Program-made: the position numbers and the translations under genes | The notes under the pieces: generated by a model | The model's database searches: none | The model's input: the letters and a program-made list of their open reading frames with translations, nothing else | What the model was told of the DNA's origin: nothing | Assembly: GCF_014356525.2 (NCBI RefSeq) | Contig: NC_052505.1 | Location: 52,270,970 to 52,334,969 of the forward strand | Direction of reading: 5' to 3' | DNA: 64,000 nt | DNA from: Nilaparvata lugens | Lineage: Eukaryota > Arthropoda > Insecta > Hemiptera > Delphacidae | Part shown: in pieces, positions 11,497 to 23,143 of the stretch | Layout of the letters: each line of letters opens with the position of its first letter | Position numbering within the stretch: the first letter of the stretch is position 1

Positions 11497-11580
11497 TGGT
11501 AGTAAAGAGATTCGAACCTGGGTGCCACATTGTGGGAGTCAATACTCCACGTCTCTCCACTACTATGAGCTGGTGATACC
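11497..11580 (-). ncRNA. tRNA-like sequence (possible tRNA pseudogene or SINE head)
   Basis: On the minus strand a B-box-like GGTTCGAATCT lies near the 3' end and a degenerate A-box (CAGCTCATAGTAGTGG) near the 5' end. The sequence finishes ACTACCA and is followed closely by a T run (pol III terminator-like). The acceptor stem pairs only partly (GGTATCA against TACTACC), and the T and anticodon stems are poor. A functional tRNA is therefore unlikely. It abuts the second CA-bearing repeat. Confidence 0.35.
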
Positions 11581-11587
11581 ATAGGTG

Positions 11588-12528
<941 letters not shown>

Positions 12529-12604
12529 AAGCAGAAATATGGATTACTGTATCTTCAAAGATAACGGCGCTAAAGTAACTTTCTGGATGGAGGTTGGTCT
12601 GCGG

Positions 12605-12800
12605 TTTTTTAAATTACAGAAAAACCGGAGGTCTTATAAAAAATCGTTACACATACGTTTCTGCGCCTTGATTCATAGAACTTGCATACCAAATGTTATC
12701 CAAATCGGATTATAACTGCGACTGTAACTGTGGTACAAACAAACAGACAAAAGCCGAACGAGTCGAAACTGAGTCCTCAGCTTCGCTTCGGTCAACTAAA
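12605..12800. repeat. Dispersed repeat, copy 1 (second at 54424-54605)
   Basis: The two copies share aaaaccggaggtctta, followed by tacacatacg, cataccaaat, gccga and a terminal cagcttcgcttcggtcaa. They are same-strand and about 190 bp. The family is not identified; the sharp cttcgcttcggtcaa end suggests the terminus of a transposable element. Confidence 0.6.
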
Positions 12801-13002
12801 AATAAATAGCTCTACGGCTCTACGCACGTGATCCACGACTCCACCAATAAATTCACATATTGTTTTCCAGTCTTTTGATTACTGTGAATGCAATACTATC
12901 TGATATTCCACAGAAATTGCAAACATGATGTAAATATCCGAATCCGTCTATTTCTCACCAATCTATCATTTATATTACTATTGGTAGTCATTTATATTAC
13001 TA

Positions 13003-13919
13003 CTAGCAAGAACCCGTGCTTCGCAAGGATCTATTTCAAAACTTGACAAAATGAAAACTTGACGTAATGAAATTTTGAAGAATTGAGAATAGGCCTATAA
13101 CCATCCTTGGTTAATTAAGAATCTATAAGCAAAATTTCAAGTTAATTAGTCCAGTAGTTCAGACGTGATGATGCGTCAAAAATAATTTTCCTATCCCGTA
13201 CGTGCATAAGCCAGCTCTTTACTTTATATAATTATAGATATAGTTAACGACTGCAAGAGATAGGACTGTGGAAGAGAATAGTGGTGAAACTATGATAGCG
13301 CCAGAAGTGTCTCAAACACAATAGTAGGTAAAACATGAACTTTTTGAAAGTGATTTGAAAAAATGTTGAAACAACAGAACTGAATCCTTATCATTCTACC
13401 TTCATTTGGAGAGGCTTTTGTTTGAGCTGAATGGAAATCTATTTATAAAAAATGAATGTCTGTTTGTGTGTTTGTTTGTATGTTTGTTTGTTCCCTGTAG
13501 ACTTGAAAACTACTTGACATAACAGCATGAGACTTTGGGAATATGTTGTGTGAATATTGGGGATGGTTTCTGAACAGAAATTTTAATAGGGAGGCTGATA
13601 ATAATTATTTTATTAATCCATTTTACAGACATATGTTTTCGAAATTTTCGGCCGAGCGGCTACTGAAGAACGAAAAGGTGATCATGATTCAAGATAATAT
13701 TGTGATAATATGATTTAGCATCTAAGGTTACCAGCTGTAATAAACATATCACCCTGTGATAAATTATTGGGTACTGGTATTAAAACGGGAGTTTGGAGTT
13801 GAAGTGTAGTTGATTGGTACCAGCTGTTGATAATGGTTCCTTAGAAGACCTATACAAATAATTATCACTCCCCTATCATTGAGAAACTGGAAAATGTTGA
13901 AAAAAAATATTCACCCAAT
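13003..13919 (-). mobile_element. Non-autonomous Helitron, copy 1
   Basis: The minus strand ends with the imperfect hairpin CCTTGCGAAGCACGG (stem CC.TGC/GCA.GG around GAA), then GTTCTTG and CTAG followed by T, a classical Helitron 3' terminus. The other end starts TCTCTTTCATTGGGTG on the minus strand. The inverted counterpart at 29597-30505 has the same two ends. No Rep/helicase coding is present, so it is non-autonomous. Confidence 0.75.
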
Positions 13920-13946
13920 GAAAGAGAGTATAAATTGTATAGTATA

Positions 13947-14609
13947 TGTTCTGAACAAAGCTCAGGCTAGAGCTACTAGAGGACTGTAATTTACTATTCG
14001 AATAATCAAATACAAACAAGGGGCAAAATTTAATCTTCAATTTGAGCCAGGTTATTTGTACAGTTAAACTCTGCATTAATGAACAATAAAAAAGAGCAAA
14101 AACTCACCAGATTTAATCCAATCTTGACTACTTGCCCTTTTAAGCCTTTATTAGGTGTTTTGGTCAGGTTCAGGGTGGGATGAAAATCTGGGAATAAGAC
14201 AGGTCTGGCTTCCGGGCTGTCTTTTCGTTGATTCTGTGTTCAACTTGCAGGCTATGTGCTGTATTTTGAACAAAGCTCAAACTGATTCTTTATAAATTCA
14301 AATCCGATTCAAATTAATTCAATTTAACACTATTTACGCTGTTATACTCATAATTCACACACACTACACTCAAACAATTGTCTACAAGAAATTTCCGATT
14401 GAAATTACATGACAAAAATACAAACTCGGTCTTCACAACAAGACAACGGGCTGACAAGACAAGCGAATGGACGAAACAAGAATGACTGAGGCTTTTTTTC
14501 TTGACAAGCCAAAACAGCTGGACGGTCAGCACTGGTGCCAACAAGCCTGCTATTGGCAGAACTGTAGTCAGGGATTTGGCGCTACAATTCGAATGCTCTG
14601 GCCAGACCA
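13947..14609 (-). repeat. BEL/Pao 1 3' LTR
   Basis: 663 bp starting TGTTCTGAACAAAG and ending GGCCAGACCA on the plus strand. It matches the other LTR with few substitutions and small indels, suggesting a fairly recent insertion. Since the element is on the minus strand, this is its downstream LTR. Confidence 0.92.
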
Positions 14610-14622
14610 TACCCCCGCCTCT
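14610..14622 (-). other. BEL/Pao 1 polypurine tract
   Basis: On the minus strand AGAGGCGGGGGTA lies immediately upstream of the 3' LTR, the place and composition expected of the plus-strand primer for reverse transcription. Confidence 0.7.
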
Positions 14623-14644
14623 GAAAAACTATTTTTCAGCCAAG

Positions 14645-15070
14645 TTACAAAAACTGACAAAACCACAGGAAAAAATCCAGACATGCCAAAAAGAACAAAA
14701 AACACCAACACCAAAAAACAACACAAAGAAAAAATGCAACAAGCACAACAACTATTGAGTTGGGAGTGGATACAATTTTGTTATTACTGGGTCGAACACG
14801 GAAACAACGATTACACTTAAAAACACAAATACGAATAATAGATCGAGCAGACAGTATCCAGGATTTCTGTCTGATCAAGGACAACAATAACGAAGGTCCA
14901 GCATGACAATTCTTCTTGTGATGATAATCAATCAACATCGATACAAAAGCATCGGATTTTGGTAAGATCATCTGATGACAAGTCTCAAATTCCAGTCCAG
15001 CATGAGACAAACGACCGCCGACGCGAATCATACCTCTATCAATGAATGGAGACAGGCGACGTAGGCGCAT
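14645..15070 (-). pseudogene. BEL/Pao 1 integrase, zinc-binding part only
   Basis: The frame opens with a GMIRVGGRLSHA segment, as in BEL/Pao integrases, followed by the H-H-C-C zinc-binding pattern (DYHHKKNCHAG, then FKCNRCFRVRP). After that the frame runs into low-complexity hydrophobic codons from an A/C-rich stretch (14645-14750), and the LTR follows. The D,D-35-E catalytic core, normally 150 or more residues further, is absent. The element therefore could not integrate with its own enzyme, though its target duplication shows that it, or its parent, was integrated normally. Confidence 0.8.
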
Positions 15071-15222
15071 AGAACAATCCTCTCCCTTCTCTTATTGCAC
15101 AAATTCAGATGAAAAATGTATCTTCTGTACCACTTTACATAGATAACTCTCAGCAACATCGAAATCTGATTCTTCTGATTGGGGTAAGATTCGTAAGAAT
15201 TTGAGAACAAGAATTACAATTC

Positions 15223-15744
15223 TCAAAAGACGACCATAATCTGAACAACGACCAATGAATATACTGCATTGCTGTTACAATCAGGAGATTTTGTGACTGT
15301 CAACACTGACGGTTTTTTCGCCTCCGGTGGATCCACGATCTCTTCCATTTGAGTTTGGATGGGCCAATCGCATTCGTCCTCTGCTATCCATGATGGACCT
15401 GAGAGCCAGAACAGAAAGTTCACAAGCTCAACTGGTGATAAACCTCTAGACAAACAGTCAGCGGGATTTTCAATTCCGGCAACATGCATCCACTCCTGTA
15501 TACAAGAATCCTGTATTTTTGCGACACGATTACCAACAAAAGTTTGCCATTTCCCGGATGGAGCATTAATCCAACACAAGGTGACTGTTGAATCAGAGAG
15601 TGCGACAATATGAGACACATGACAACGTTCACTAATAATAGTGACCACTGAATTCATGAGTTCTGCCAACAAGAGTGCCCCACACAGCTCCAAACAAGGT
15701 ATTGAAACAACTTTAGATGGTGCTACCTTGGACTTTGAACACAA
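15223..15744 (-). pseudogene. BEL/Pao 1 RNase H region
   Basis: The frame reads SKVAPSKVVSIPCLELCGALLLAELM, then ALSDSTVTLCWI and ENPADCLSRGLSPVELV. These are the hallmark strings of the BEL/Pao RNase H domain, which degrades template RNA during reverse transcription. The catalytic acidic residues in LELCGA and SDS are present. It is separated from the RT-end fragment (15833-16214) by frameshifts and precedes the integrase head. Confidence 0.85.
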
Positions 15745-15832
15745 TTACACAACTCTTGACTCCTTGCTCTCCTTCTGCAACTTCACATAGATAACTGCAC
15801 CATAACCAGACAATGATGCGTCACAAAACCAA

Positions 15833-16214
15833 TCAACTGATGTGAGAATCCTGAAACAAACCAACGTGATGTGGAACAGCAAATTTCAATAATAGAGGCA
15901 ACTCTTTTTGACAATTCTCCCAAAGAGTGCATATAGACTCAGGCGGCTTCTCGTCCCAATCCACTCCTAATTTCCACAGTTTCTGGACAAGACATTTTAG
16001 AAATAATGTAAACGGTGACAAGAGACCAGTGGATCATAGATACGAGCCATCACTGACAGAATAGAACGCTTAGTAGCGACAACCTCACCACACTTGACGG
16101 AAAACTGAAACAGATCAGTACTAGGTTGCCAATTCAATCCCAAGATAGCCAGGAGTTGTCTGCTTCGAAATCCTTGTACAAAAACGATTTCTCTTCCTCC
16201 GAGAATTTCTCCAA
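15833..16214 (-). pseudogene. BEL/Pao 1 RT C-terminal/connection region
   Basis: In two frames this reads FVQGFRSRQLLAILGLNWQP followed by SVMARIYDPL, and then KLWKLGVDWDEKPPES. It is the stretch joining RT and RNase H in BEL/Pao pol. It follows directly from the RT part at 19056 once the nested LINE is discounted: the RT frame stops at GGGGAT at the LINE edge and continues from GTTGGAGAA on the other side. At least one frameshift breaks it near 16020. Confidence 0.8.
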
Positions 16215-16277
16215 CATCATCATCATCATCGTCATTCAAGGATTAGACTCTGTTGGTCTGTTCCGGCATCCATTTCT

Positions 16278-16664
16278 TCATCGGTCGTCCGACGCCTCTT
16301 CTCCCATCGGGTTTGTAGTGCCAAGCTTGAATTGGAAGTCTATTTGCTGGCATACGAGTAGATGGCTGGACCAGTCTTCCCTACCTTTCTTCAATATTCG
16401 CAATAAAGACTCCACATTCAGTTCGGTTCTTATTACTTCGTTTCTTATGTAATCCAACTTAGTGTAACCTTTGACTGCTCGAAGGAACCTCATTTCGGCT
16501 GCTTGGATACGTGACTCAGTTTTTTTCATTGACACCCAGGCTTCGCTTCCATAAGCTATTATTGGTACAGCCATTAGTCTGTAGAACTTCATCTGAGTGG
16601 CTTGTCTTGTTTTCTTCCCTATTGTTCTACGTATTGCACCACACACAGCACTGAATTTTGTCAA
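16278..16664 (-). pseudogene. RTE-like LINE, region downstream of RT
   Basis: The frame reads MKFYRLMAVPIIAYGSEAWV followed by a basic segment. This is the conserved post-RT region of non-LTR elements, with a YGSEAW motif near residue 39. It continues the RT ORF (16707-17708) in another frame, so a frameshift separates them near 16690. Confidence 0.8.
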
Positions 16665-16706
16665 TTTCTCACTTACATCATCTTCTCTGTCAAATGAGAT
16701 ACGGCA

Positions 16707-17708
16707 TTAATTGAAGTATTTAACTTGTTCCAAAATTTGGTTCTCAAGCACTATCTTGGATCTAACTGGCCACTTTCCTTTAAACGCCATGACCTTGGAT
16801 TTTTGTGGTGCGATTATCATGCCAAAGTCCATACCAATCTTATTAACATGAAAAGTGCATATTGAAGTTGGTCTTGTTTTGAACATAATTACAGTATCGT
16901 CTGCATATAGTAAAGAGTTTATGTGTACAGTATTGCTGAGCTTAATGCCTGAGTCCACATATCGATTCCAAATATGAAGAATCTCGTCTGCATATATATT
17001 AAACAAAGTCGGGGACATTGGACAGCCTTGCCGTACTCCTTTGTTTATCCTAATTTGGTTTGTCTTCTTATTATTGCCGAACATAATTGTAATATCTGTA
17101 TTGGTGTATGCACCCTCAATTGCAGCAACCAGATGTTTGGGGTAGCCTTTTTGAAGCATTATATTCCATAACTTTGATCTTAAAACATTGTCGAATGCCT
17201 TCTGCCAATCGATAAAGGCCATGTGAGTTTCACAATTGTATTCCCGATTCTTCTCTATGATCTGTTTCAGGGTAAATACCGCATCCATACAAGAGCGACC
17301 TCTGCGAAATCCCATCTGTTCCTCCCCTATCAGGTTTTCTGCAATTACCCGTAAACGTCTGTTTAGAATATCAGCATACAACTTGTAGAAGTTGTTTAGG
17401 AGACTTATTCCACGGTAATTCTCAGGTTGTGTTCTGTCGTTTTTCTTGTATAATGACACAACTTTCGAGCTTGCCCATGCCGCAGGTATTTTATGGGTTT
17501 TCCAACACATATTGTACAATGTCAGCAGCCTTAAATAGAGAAACATACCTCCATATTTAATAAGCTCCATATTTACACCATCAAGACCACAAGCTTTCCT
17601 GTTCTTTGACAGTTTAATTGCCAGCAGCAGTTCATCAAGGGTGATGTCATCAACATGGCATTCAGCACAATTCACAATTTCTCTTTCTGGCAACGTCTCA
17701 TCAACCAA
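16707..17708 (-). pseudogene. RTE-like LINE reverse transcriptase
   Basis: The 333-residue frame has the full RT motif set: KACGLDGVNMELIK near residue 37, NYRGISLLNNFYKL near 98, QMGFRRGRSCMD near 131, FIDWQKAFDNV near 164, GVRQGCPMSPTLFN near 226 and the catalytic LLYADDTVIMF near 268. Catalytic residues are intact. The upstream linker (17672-18055) and the endonuclease (18231-18960) are in other frames, so the copy is inactive. Confidence 0.92.
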
Positions 17709-18055
17709 AGTTTTTTATAGTGCCTTATCCAATCTTCTTCTGATACACAGTCTATTTTGACACGTTCCTCTCGTTCTTCGCCCACTGACTTCATGAACTT
17801 ATAGGCAAATTCCTGTCTACCATGTAAATCATGCTCCACATTTGATATGAAGACATCCCATGCCTGCTGATTAACTTGCCTCACAATTTTCTTAGCATGG
17901 TTCCTTGCTCGCTTATAGATATTGTTGTTATCCTCTGTTGGGTGACCAAGCCAGTTCTTGAAGGTTTTCTGCTTTTCATTTATGGCATCCCTGATCTCAT
18001 CAACCCAAGAGCTTCTGTAGCAGCCTGTTTTATGACATTTTGCAGATTTTCCCAC
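17672..18055 (-). pseudogene. RTE-like LINE, endonuclease-RT linker
   Basis: A basic helical segment with YKRARNHAKKIVRQVNQQAW. This is the linker found between endonuclease and RT in RTE-type ORFs. It overlaps the RT frame slightly in a different frame, showing a frameshift. Confidence 0.7.
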
Positions 18056-18230
18056 TCATCATCTATATTTTCCTTTGTTTCTGTTGTTGTTAAATAAATG
18101 AGTAATCGATTTTGGTACAGCTGTCTAATACTTTCATCTTGCAACAGCCCCACCTTGAAAATTTCTTCCTCATTTATTATTCTTTTTGCAGATGAATGAT
18201 GGTACCATCGAGCTAATATATCAATTTTCC

Positions 18231-18960
18231 CTACAAGTAAGAAATGATCAGAATGTATATCAGAGCCTCTAACACCCTTACATCTCTAACCTGTCTCGCT
18301 AACTTCTGATTGATGATAATATAGTCGATTATTGACCTGCTTCCCCTTGCTGACCACGTGAATTTATGGATGTCCTTTTTCCTGAAGAAGGTGTTCGTGA
18401 TCTTCAACTGATTGTAGGACACGAAATTTCGAAGTTTCTCTCCATTTCTGTTAACCACATCTTCACCAAAAGTACCAACACACTTAGATACAGGCTGATT
18501 TCCTACTCTTCCATTCAGGTCACCCAACAGCAGAAGATCATCTCTCTCGTTAATGCTGTCAACTACCTTCTGAAGCTGTATGTAGAAACTTTCAGTCTCC
18601 TCTTTCTTCTTTGGGTCTGTACTATCTTCGGGGCATACACACCAATCACAGAAAAGTGTCCTCTGTCATGTTTGATTCTGACTGTAATTATTCTGTCACT
18701 GATAAATCTGTAATCTTTTATTTTGCATGGAGATCTTTAGCTATGAAAATCGCCACTCCCTTACTAGCTCTCTCCTCCTGCTTTACTCCGCTGTATATAA
18801 CTATATAGTTCCCAACATATTTTGTGCCTGATAACTTGACTTTGTTTCTGTTATTACTGCTATCTTAATACCGGAGTTTTCTAGAAGCTGGCCAGTTCTA
18901 TTTCTTTAGAGAGTAGTCCCCTTACATTCCAAGTTGCAATTTTAATTGTATCCTTTATCC
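18231..18960 (-). pseudogene. RTE-like LINE APE endonuclease (partial)
   Basis: The clearest piece (18231-18527) reads GDLNGRVGNQ, FGEDVVNRNGEKLRNF, FTWSARGSRSIIDYII. These are the GD-N block and the IDY block of an APE-like endonuclease, closest in style to the RTE/craniofacial-development-protein-2-like type. The N-terminal half can be followed in other frames up to about 18960. The final SDH block is disrupted near 18240. Confidence 0.75.
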
Positions 18961-19054
18961 ATTTATTCGAAGAGTTTGCTTTTCCAGTTATATTTGTCCT
19001 TAAATTCCGGTCCCGATCCGAGGCTATATTTTGATGCTTGCCAGTAATTGTTTA

Positions 19055-19501
19055 ATCCCCTGGCCGCGGTACGAACGCCAACATTGATGGTGAATTTGAA
19101 GTCCACTTTGTGAGCGAGAAACCTCCTCCCTCAAACAGCTGCTTGGACTGACGATACAGCTCCGCGGCCTCTGACTCTGTGGCGACAGATGTGACTAAGT
19201 CGTCCATGAACATGTCTCTTGGTATTCTCGCCTTGGCTGCTGGAAAACGATTTCCATCCTCCTCTACAAGCTGGTGGACGGTGCAAAGCGCCAAATATGG
19301 AGAGCTTGAAACACCAAAAACAACACAATTGAGCTGATAAATTTCGATCGGATCCTCCGGCAAAAATCTCCACAATACACGCTGATAACGACGGCAGGAA
19401 TCCTCCACTAATATCTGTTGATACATTTGTTTAATGTTGGCAGTTAGTGCGATTGGGAACAAACGAAAATTAACTAACAAAACAAAAATGTCAGTCTGCA
19501 A
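19055..19501 (-). pseudogene. BEL/Pao 1 reverse transcriptase, catalytic part
   Basis: The frame has IKQMYQQILVEDSCRRYQRVLWR (the first catalytic block, where many RTs show D, near residue 23), the FGVSSSPYLA block near 62 and FMDDLVTSV (YxDD equivalent) near 98. BEL/Pao RT copies the element RNA into DNA. The next residues run into the nested LINE at 19054. The upstream RT segment (19502-19714) is in another frame. Confidence 0.88.
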
Positions 19502-19714
19502 TCAGCAATCAGCAATCTGCATCTGGGACCAGCATGAAGAACCTGGTTCAATGACAAAACCCGATGATGTTCTGGAACCAGCATCAAATACAATTCGGAT
19601 GGGCGTGGTAGTGCTGCTTGCTTTCACGATGGTGTGATGCGGTATGTAGTAACCACCTCGGTCTGTCTGATCTGCTACAAACGACATGTGACCCTGACAT
19701 AGGTAATCGATCAA
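19502..19714 (-). pseudogene. BEL/Pao 1 reverse transcriptase, N-terminal part
   Basis: It contains GGYYIPHHTIV and IRIVFDAGSRTSSG, the start-of-RT signature of BEL/Pao elements. A frameshift lies between this and the catalytic part. Confidence 0.8.
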
Positions 19715-19756
19715 TATTTCATGATATGAAATACGAGTATTGCTGTCAAGCTCTAG

Positions 19757-20770
19757 TCATCTCTCCAAAGTCAGCAGTCTGCGTTCGGCGACAGCATACG
19801 AATCTCCCAAGCTGCTGGGCGGCTCCGCAAATGACAAGGCAACAACAAAACGACCAGAATTCACACGATGTACAGACTTCCGAAAATTTACCTCACACTC
19901 CAACTCTTCCGGTTTCAGTTGACAGCTTGGTGCAGGGCACGATTCCAACTCCCAAAAACGTTCCACAAAACAATCCAATGATGGACTACTAACGAATGGA
20001 CTACAGATGGCTGTAAAACAATTCGACACGTTCTTTGTTGAAGTGAGAATCGGCACTCTCCCCATCAGAATGTGACCAAAGACACTATTAACAGTCATCA
20101 ATTCGTGCGATTCACCTATACTAGGACTCCCACATAGCAAGTGAGGAACTAACTCCGCACCAATGATGCCATCTATTCTACTAGGAAGGTAGAATTTGTT
20201 GTCAGCCAGTGTGAGATTTTCAAGATGATGAAGTTTGGATCTGTCAATTTCACAAGAAGGCAACTTGTCGATGACTTTATCTACCACTGTGGCATCCATC
20301 GAAAACCTGACGGTAGGATCCAACTTTGACTGAATCGACACACAAGTATGACCTCGAACTTCACTAGTACCACCACCGAATCCACGAACAACGGTTTTCA
20401 TGGGCTGGGATGGTAGTCTCAAACGCCGACACAATTTGGCTGTAACAAAATGACACTGACTCCCGGTGTCAATCAAGAAACTAACATCACAAAGCTGATC
20501 ATTACAATCTCGAACATGTGCAGTGACGCTCGACAACACAATGGTCGAATTTTCTACATCATTGGATGTAGAACAACAACTAATAGGTGATGTGCCACCT
20601 GCCTTGGAGTTTGACGAGGACGCAACACCTTCATTGAAACTTGATCTGGAAAAGTGCAATAACGAATGATGAGATTCTCGACATTGAGCACACTGAGTTT
20701 TACTATGACAATCTCTACTCAAATGATCCACATCAAGACAACGAAAACAACAAAACTTTCCTTTAATCAA
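19757..20770 (-). CDS. BEL/Pao 1 zinc knuckle plus aspartic protease region
   Basis: A 337-residue open frame beginning with CFRCLDVDHLSRDC and TQCAQCRESHHSLLH (CCHC-type knuckles in Gag). An aspartic protease follows with the active-site FLIDTGSQCHFV near residue 110. FGGGTSEVRG and the DGIIGAELVPHLL block near 203 belong to the same domain. After that it reads FWELESCP and FAEPPSSLGDSYAVAERRL, the pre-RT linker typical of BEL/Pao. The catalytic Asp is present. It is the longest intact piece of this element. Confidence 0.88.
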   Translation of the reverse strand: MIKGKFCCFRCLDVDHLSRDCHSKTQCAQCRESHHSLLHFSRSSFNEGVASSSNSKAGGTSPISCCSTSNDVENSTIVLSSVTAHVRDCNDQLCDVSFLIDTGSQCHFVTAKLCRRLRLPSQPMKTVVRGFGGGTSEVRGHTCVSIQSKLDPTVRFSMDATVVDKVIDKLPSCEIDRSKLHHLENLTLADNKFYLPSRIDGIIGAELVPHLLCGSPSIGESHELMTVNSVFGHILMGRVPILTSTKNVSNCFTAICSPFVSSPSLDCFVERFWELESCPAPSCQLKPEELECEVNFRKSVHRVNSGRFVVALSFAEPPSSLGDSYAVAERRLLTLER

Positions 20771-20782
20771 ACAATAACGATC

Positions 20783-21911
20783 TCAAGGAGTCATTTTCAA
20801 GAAACTTGCACAATCTACTAACCGATGACCCGGTTTTGAGCACTTCAGACAATTGGGATTTTTACTAGATGCATCGTTAGATGAATCATTAGATTGAACC
20901 ACAAACACCTTTGATTTATTATCCTTTTTGTGCCTCATATTAAACGATTCAGTCTGTTTCTCATCAGAAGGAAGAGTCTTAATTTGCTTTTCAATGAATT
21001 TGACATAATCGGTATAAGTTGGCATAGCCTAGTCACGGACGGCCAATTCAAAATTTCTATGAGAACTTGGATCCAGCAATCTCAAGCCATGATAGAGGAA
21101 TATCGAGTCTGACAAATCAGTGAGTCGCAATCTCTTCACTGCATTGATTGAACTGCAAAACCCATCAAAATCGCAATACAACCTGCCTTTGATTCTGATT
21201 TTATTGGACAAAATTCAAAAATTTGTTTGAAATAGGCATCGACTTGCGCCCGTGGATCGTTATAGCGGGTCAATAATGCCTGCCAAATTATTTGATAATT
21301 ATTAGCCAATGGTGGCAAATGACAACAAATATTTGCTGCTTGTCCAGTAAGTCTACTTACAAGATATTGGACCTTCTGCTGATCATTCAAACTCTTGTTG
21401 TCATGTACCAATGCCTTAAATAGTTCATAAAACACCGACTATTGAGTCTGGTTCCCATCAAATTTTGGAAGGTCGATTTTGGGCAGTACCGACTCGGACA
21501 TGACCGGCTGTGCACTAGCTGCTGAAGCTGCCGAAGATTGAGCAATAGCATCAGTTGCCTCTCTCTGTTTGAGAGTGTTAGCCAATATATACTGTATAGT
21601 ACTTCAATATATATACTAGTACATACTGTATATACTAGTACTTCAATATACTGAAACAGATCTAGATGTGAGTCATTGAATGCTACAACATGGTCTTTAT
21701 TCAACTCAAGTTCCAACTCATTAACCACTAATTCTGTCTTTTCATAATCCAAAATGGTATGAGACAACCGAGGATACAAGATTGAAAATTGCTCAGCAAC
21801 TTTTGGATCAGAGACATTTTTAGACAGGTCATAAATTTTTTGCAATCTGGCATACAATTGTTCCAGTTTAGCGCAATGCACCCTGATTTGTTTCTATAAT
21901 TTTTCCTCCAT
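20783..21911 (-). pseudogene. BEL/Pao 1 gag
   Basis: The start is taken at ATG 21911 (MEEKL), but an in-frame TAG follows almost at once. The region then reads as gag in several frames: a helical N-terminus (HCAKLEQLYARLQKI), a central capsid-like part (LVSRLTGQAANICCHLPP, QIIWQALLTRYNDPRAQVD) and the CLKCSKPGHRLVDC knuckle near 20850. A stretch at about 21590-21660 is a tandem of tatatactagtacttcaata-like units inserted in gag. Frameshifts and stops make it a pseudogene. Confidence 0.85.
21585..21660. repeat. Short tandem repeat inside gag
   Basis: Repeated cttcaatata and atactagtac motifs (about three partial units) interrupt the gag sequence. The stretch is AT-only and unrelated to the flanking coding text. 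Confidence 0.7.
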
Positions 21912-22475
21912 CTTGAACTCATACACAAAACAATTCAGCCCCGACAATACAAACAACAGACAAAAAAAACAAGAATGAGTTCAAAACTAGATGAAAGGAA
22001 GAATCACGACTAGTAAGTTATCAAAGTTGAACTTTGATTATCAATTCACAAGATAAGTTACTGCTGAAGACAAAACTATATGATTAGATAATGTTCTTCC
22101 AACAACTCACAAACAAACGATAACTTGTTGAATGAACAAACAAATTCATGCTGGTGATTAACCTTCACTAACATGTATAAAAATGGACAATACAAAATTC
22201 CAACAAACAAACAAATTCCTGAGAAAAAGAGCACAATGAGCCTAGTTTCAGGAAAATTACAATTTTAACTGAAATAAATTTAATTTCAGACAAATACAAA
22301 TTGACAAGAAACCTTGCTCTAGAACAAGGCTACAACAAACTTAAGTTGAGCATAGATCAGACCATTCTCAACATGCCAACATTGGACAAATACGAAAACT
22401 GCTTAATTCCAATGTGTGTGAATTAATCAATAAATTACAAATTTAAATTCATTCCGGCCTGGCAGGATCAAAAAA

Positions 22476-23135
22476 TGTTCTGAACAAAGCTCAGGCTAGA
22501 GCTACTAGGGGACTGTAATTTACTATTTATATAATCAAATACAAACAAGGGGCAAAATTTAATCTTCAATTTGAGCCAGGTTATTTGTACAGTTAAACTC
22601 TGCATTAATGAACAATAAAAAAGAGCAAAAACTCACCAGATTAATCCAATCTTGACTACTTGCCTTTTAAGCCTTATTAGGTGTTTTGGTCAGGTTCAGG
22701 GTGGGATGAAAATCTGGGAATAAGACAGGTCTGGCTTCCGGGCTGTCTTTTAGTTGATTCTGTGTTCAACTTGCAGGCTATGTGCTGTATTTTGAACAAA
22801 GCTCAAACTGATTCTGTATAAATTCAAATCCGATTCAAATTTATTCAATTTAACACTATTTACGCTGTTATACTCATAATTCACACACACTACACTCAAA
22901 CAATTATCTACAAGAAATTTCCGATCGAAATTACATGACAAAAATACAAACTCGGTCTTCACAACAAGACAACGGGCTGACAAGACAAGCAAATGGACGA
23001 AACAAGAATGACCGAGGCTTTTTTTCTCGACAAGCCAAAACAGCTGGATGGTCGGCACTGGTGCCAACAAGCCTGCTATTGGCAGAACTGTAGTCAGGGA
23101 TTTGGCGCTACAATTCAAATGCTCTGGCCAGACCA
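22476..23135 (-). repeat. BEL/Pao 1 5' LTR
   Basis: 660 bp, TG...CA, nearly identical to 13947-14609, followed by the GTATA target duplication. A primer-binding site just inside (22446-22475) is not obvious. Confidence 0.92.
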
Positions 23136-23143
23136 GTATATAT

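Larger units (their letters stand above)
16216..19054 (-). mobile_element. RTE-like LINE nested in BEL/Pao 1
   Basis: Endonuclease and RT are found on the minus strand with no ORF1, and the 3' end is a short (GAT)n tail (plus-strand catcatcatcatcatc at 16216-16230). A short simple-repeat tail and a single pol-like ORF are typical of RTE elements. At 2.84 kb it is a little shorter than a full RTE, so probably 5'-truncated. The host BEL/Pao RT sequence is continuous across it, so insertion caused no deletion. Confidence 0.8.
13947..23135 (-). mobile_element. BEL/Pao LTR retrotransposon 1 (contains nested RTE LINE)
   Basis: The element is bounded by two near-identical direct LTRs (13947-14609 and 22476-23135) that begin TG and end CA. 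It is flanked by a 5-bp target duplication GTATA (13942-13946 and 23136-23140). On the minus strand it carries gag, zinc knuckles, aspartic protease, RT, RNase H and the integrase zinc-binding region, the order of BEL/Pao pol. The integrase catalytic core is missing, and an RTE LINE interrupts RT. Total length is 9189 bp, of which about 2.84 kb is the nested LINE. Confidence 0.92.

Noticed and set aside
14645..14760. Hydrophobic stretch at the end of the BEL/Pao 1 integrase frame as a transmembrane or env-like segment
   Set aside because: It comes from A/C-rich low-complexity DNA on the opposite strand, with Phe/Leu/Cys/Val from biased codons; no signal or envelope-type domain.
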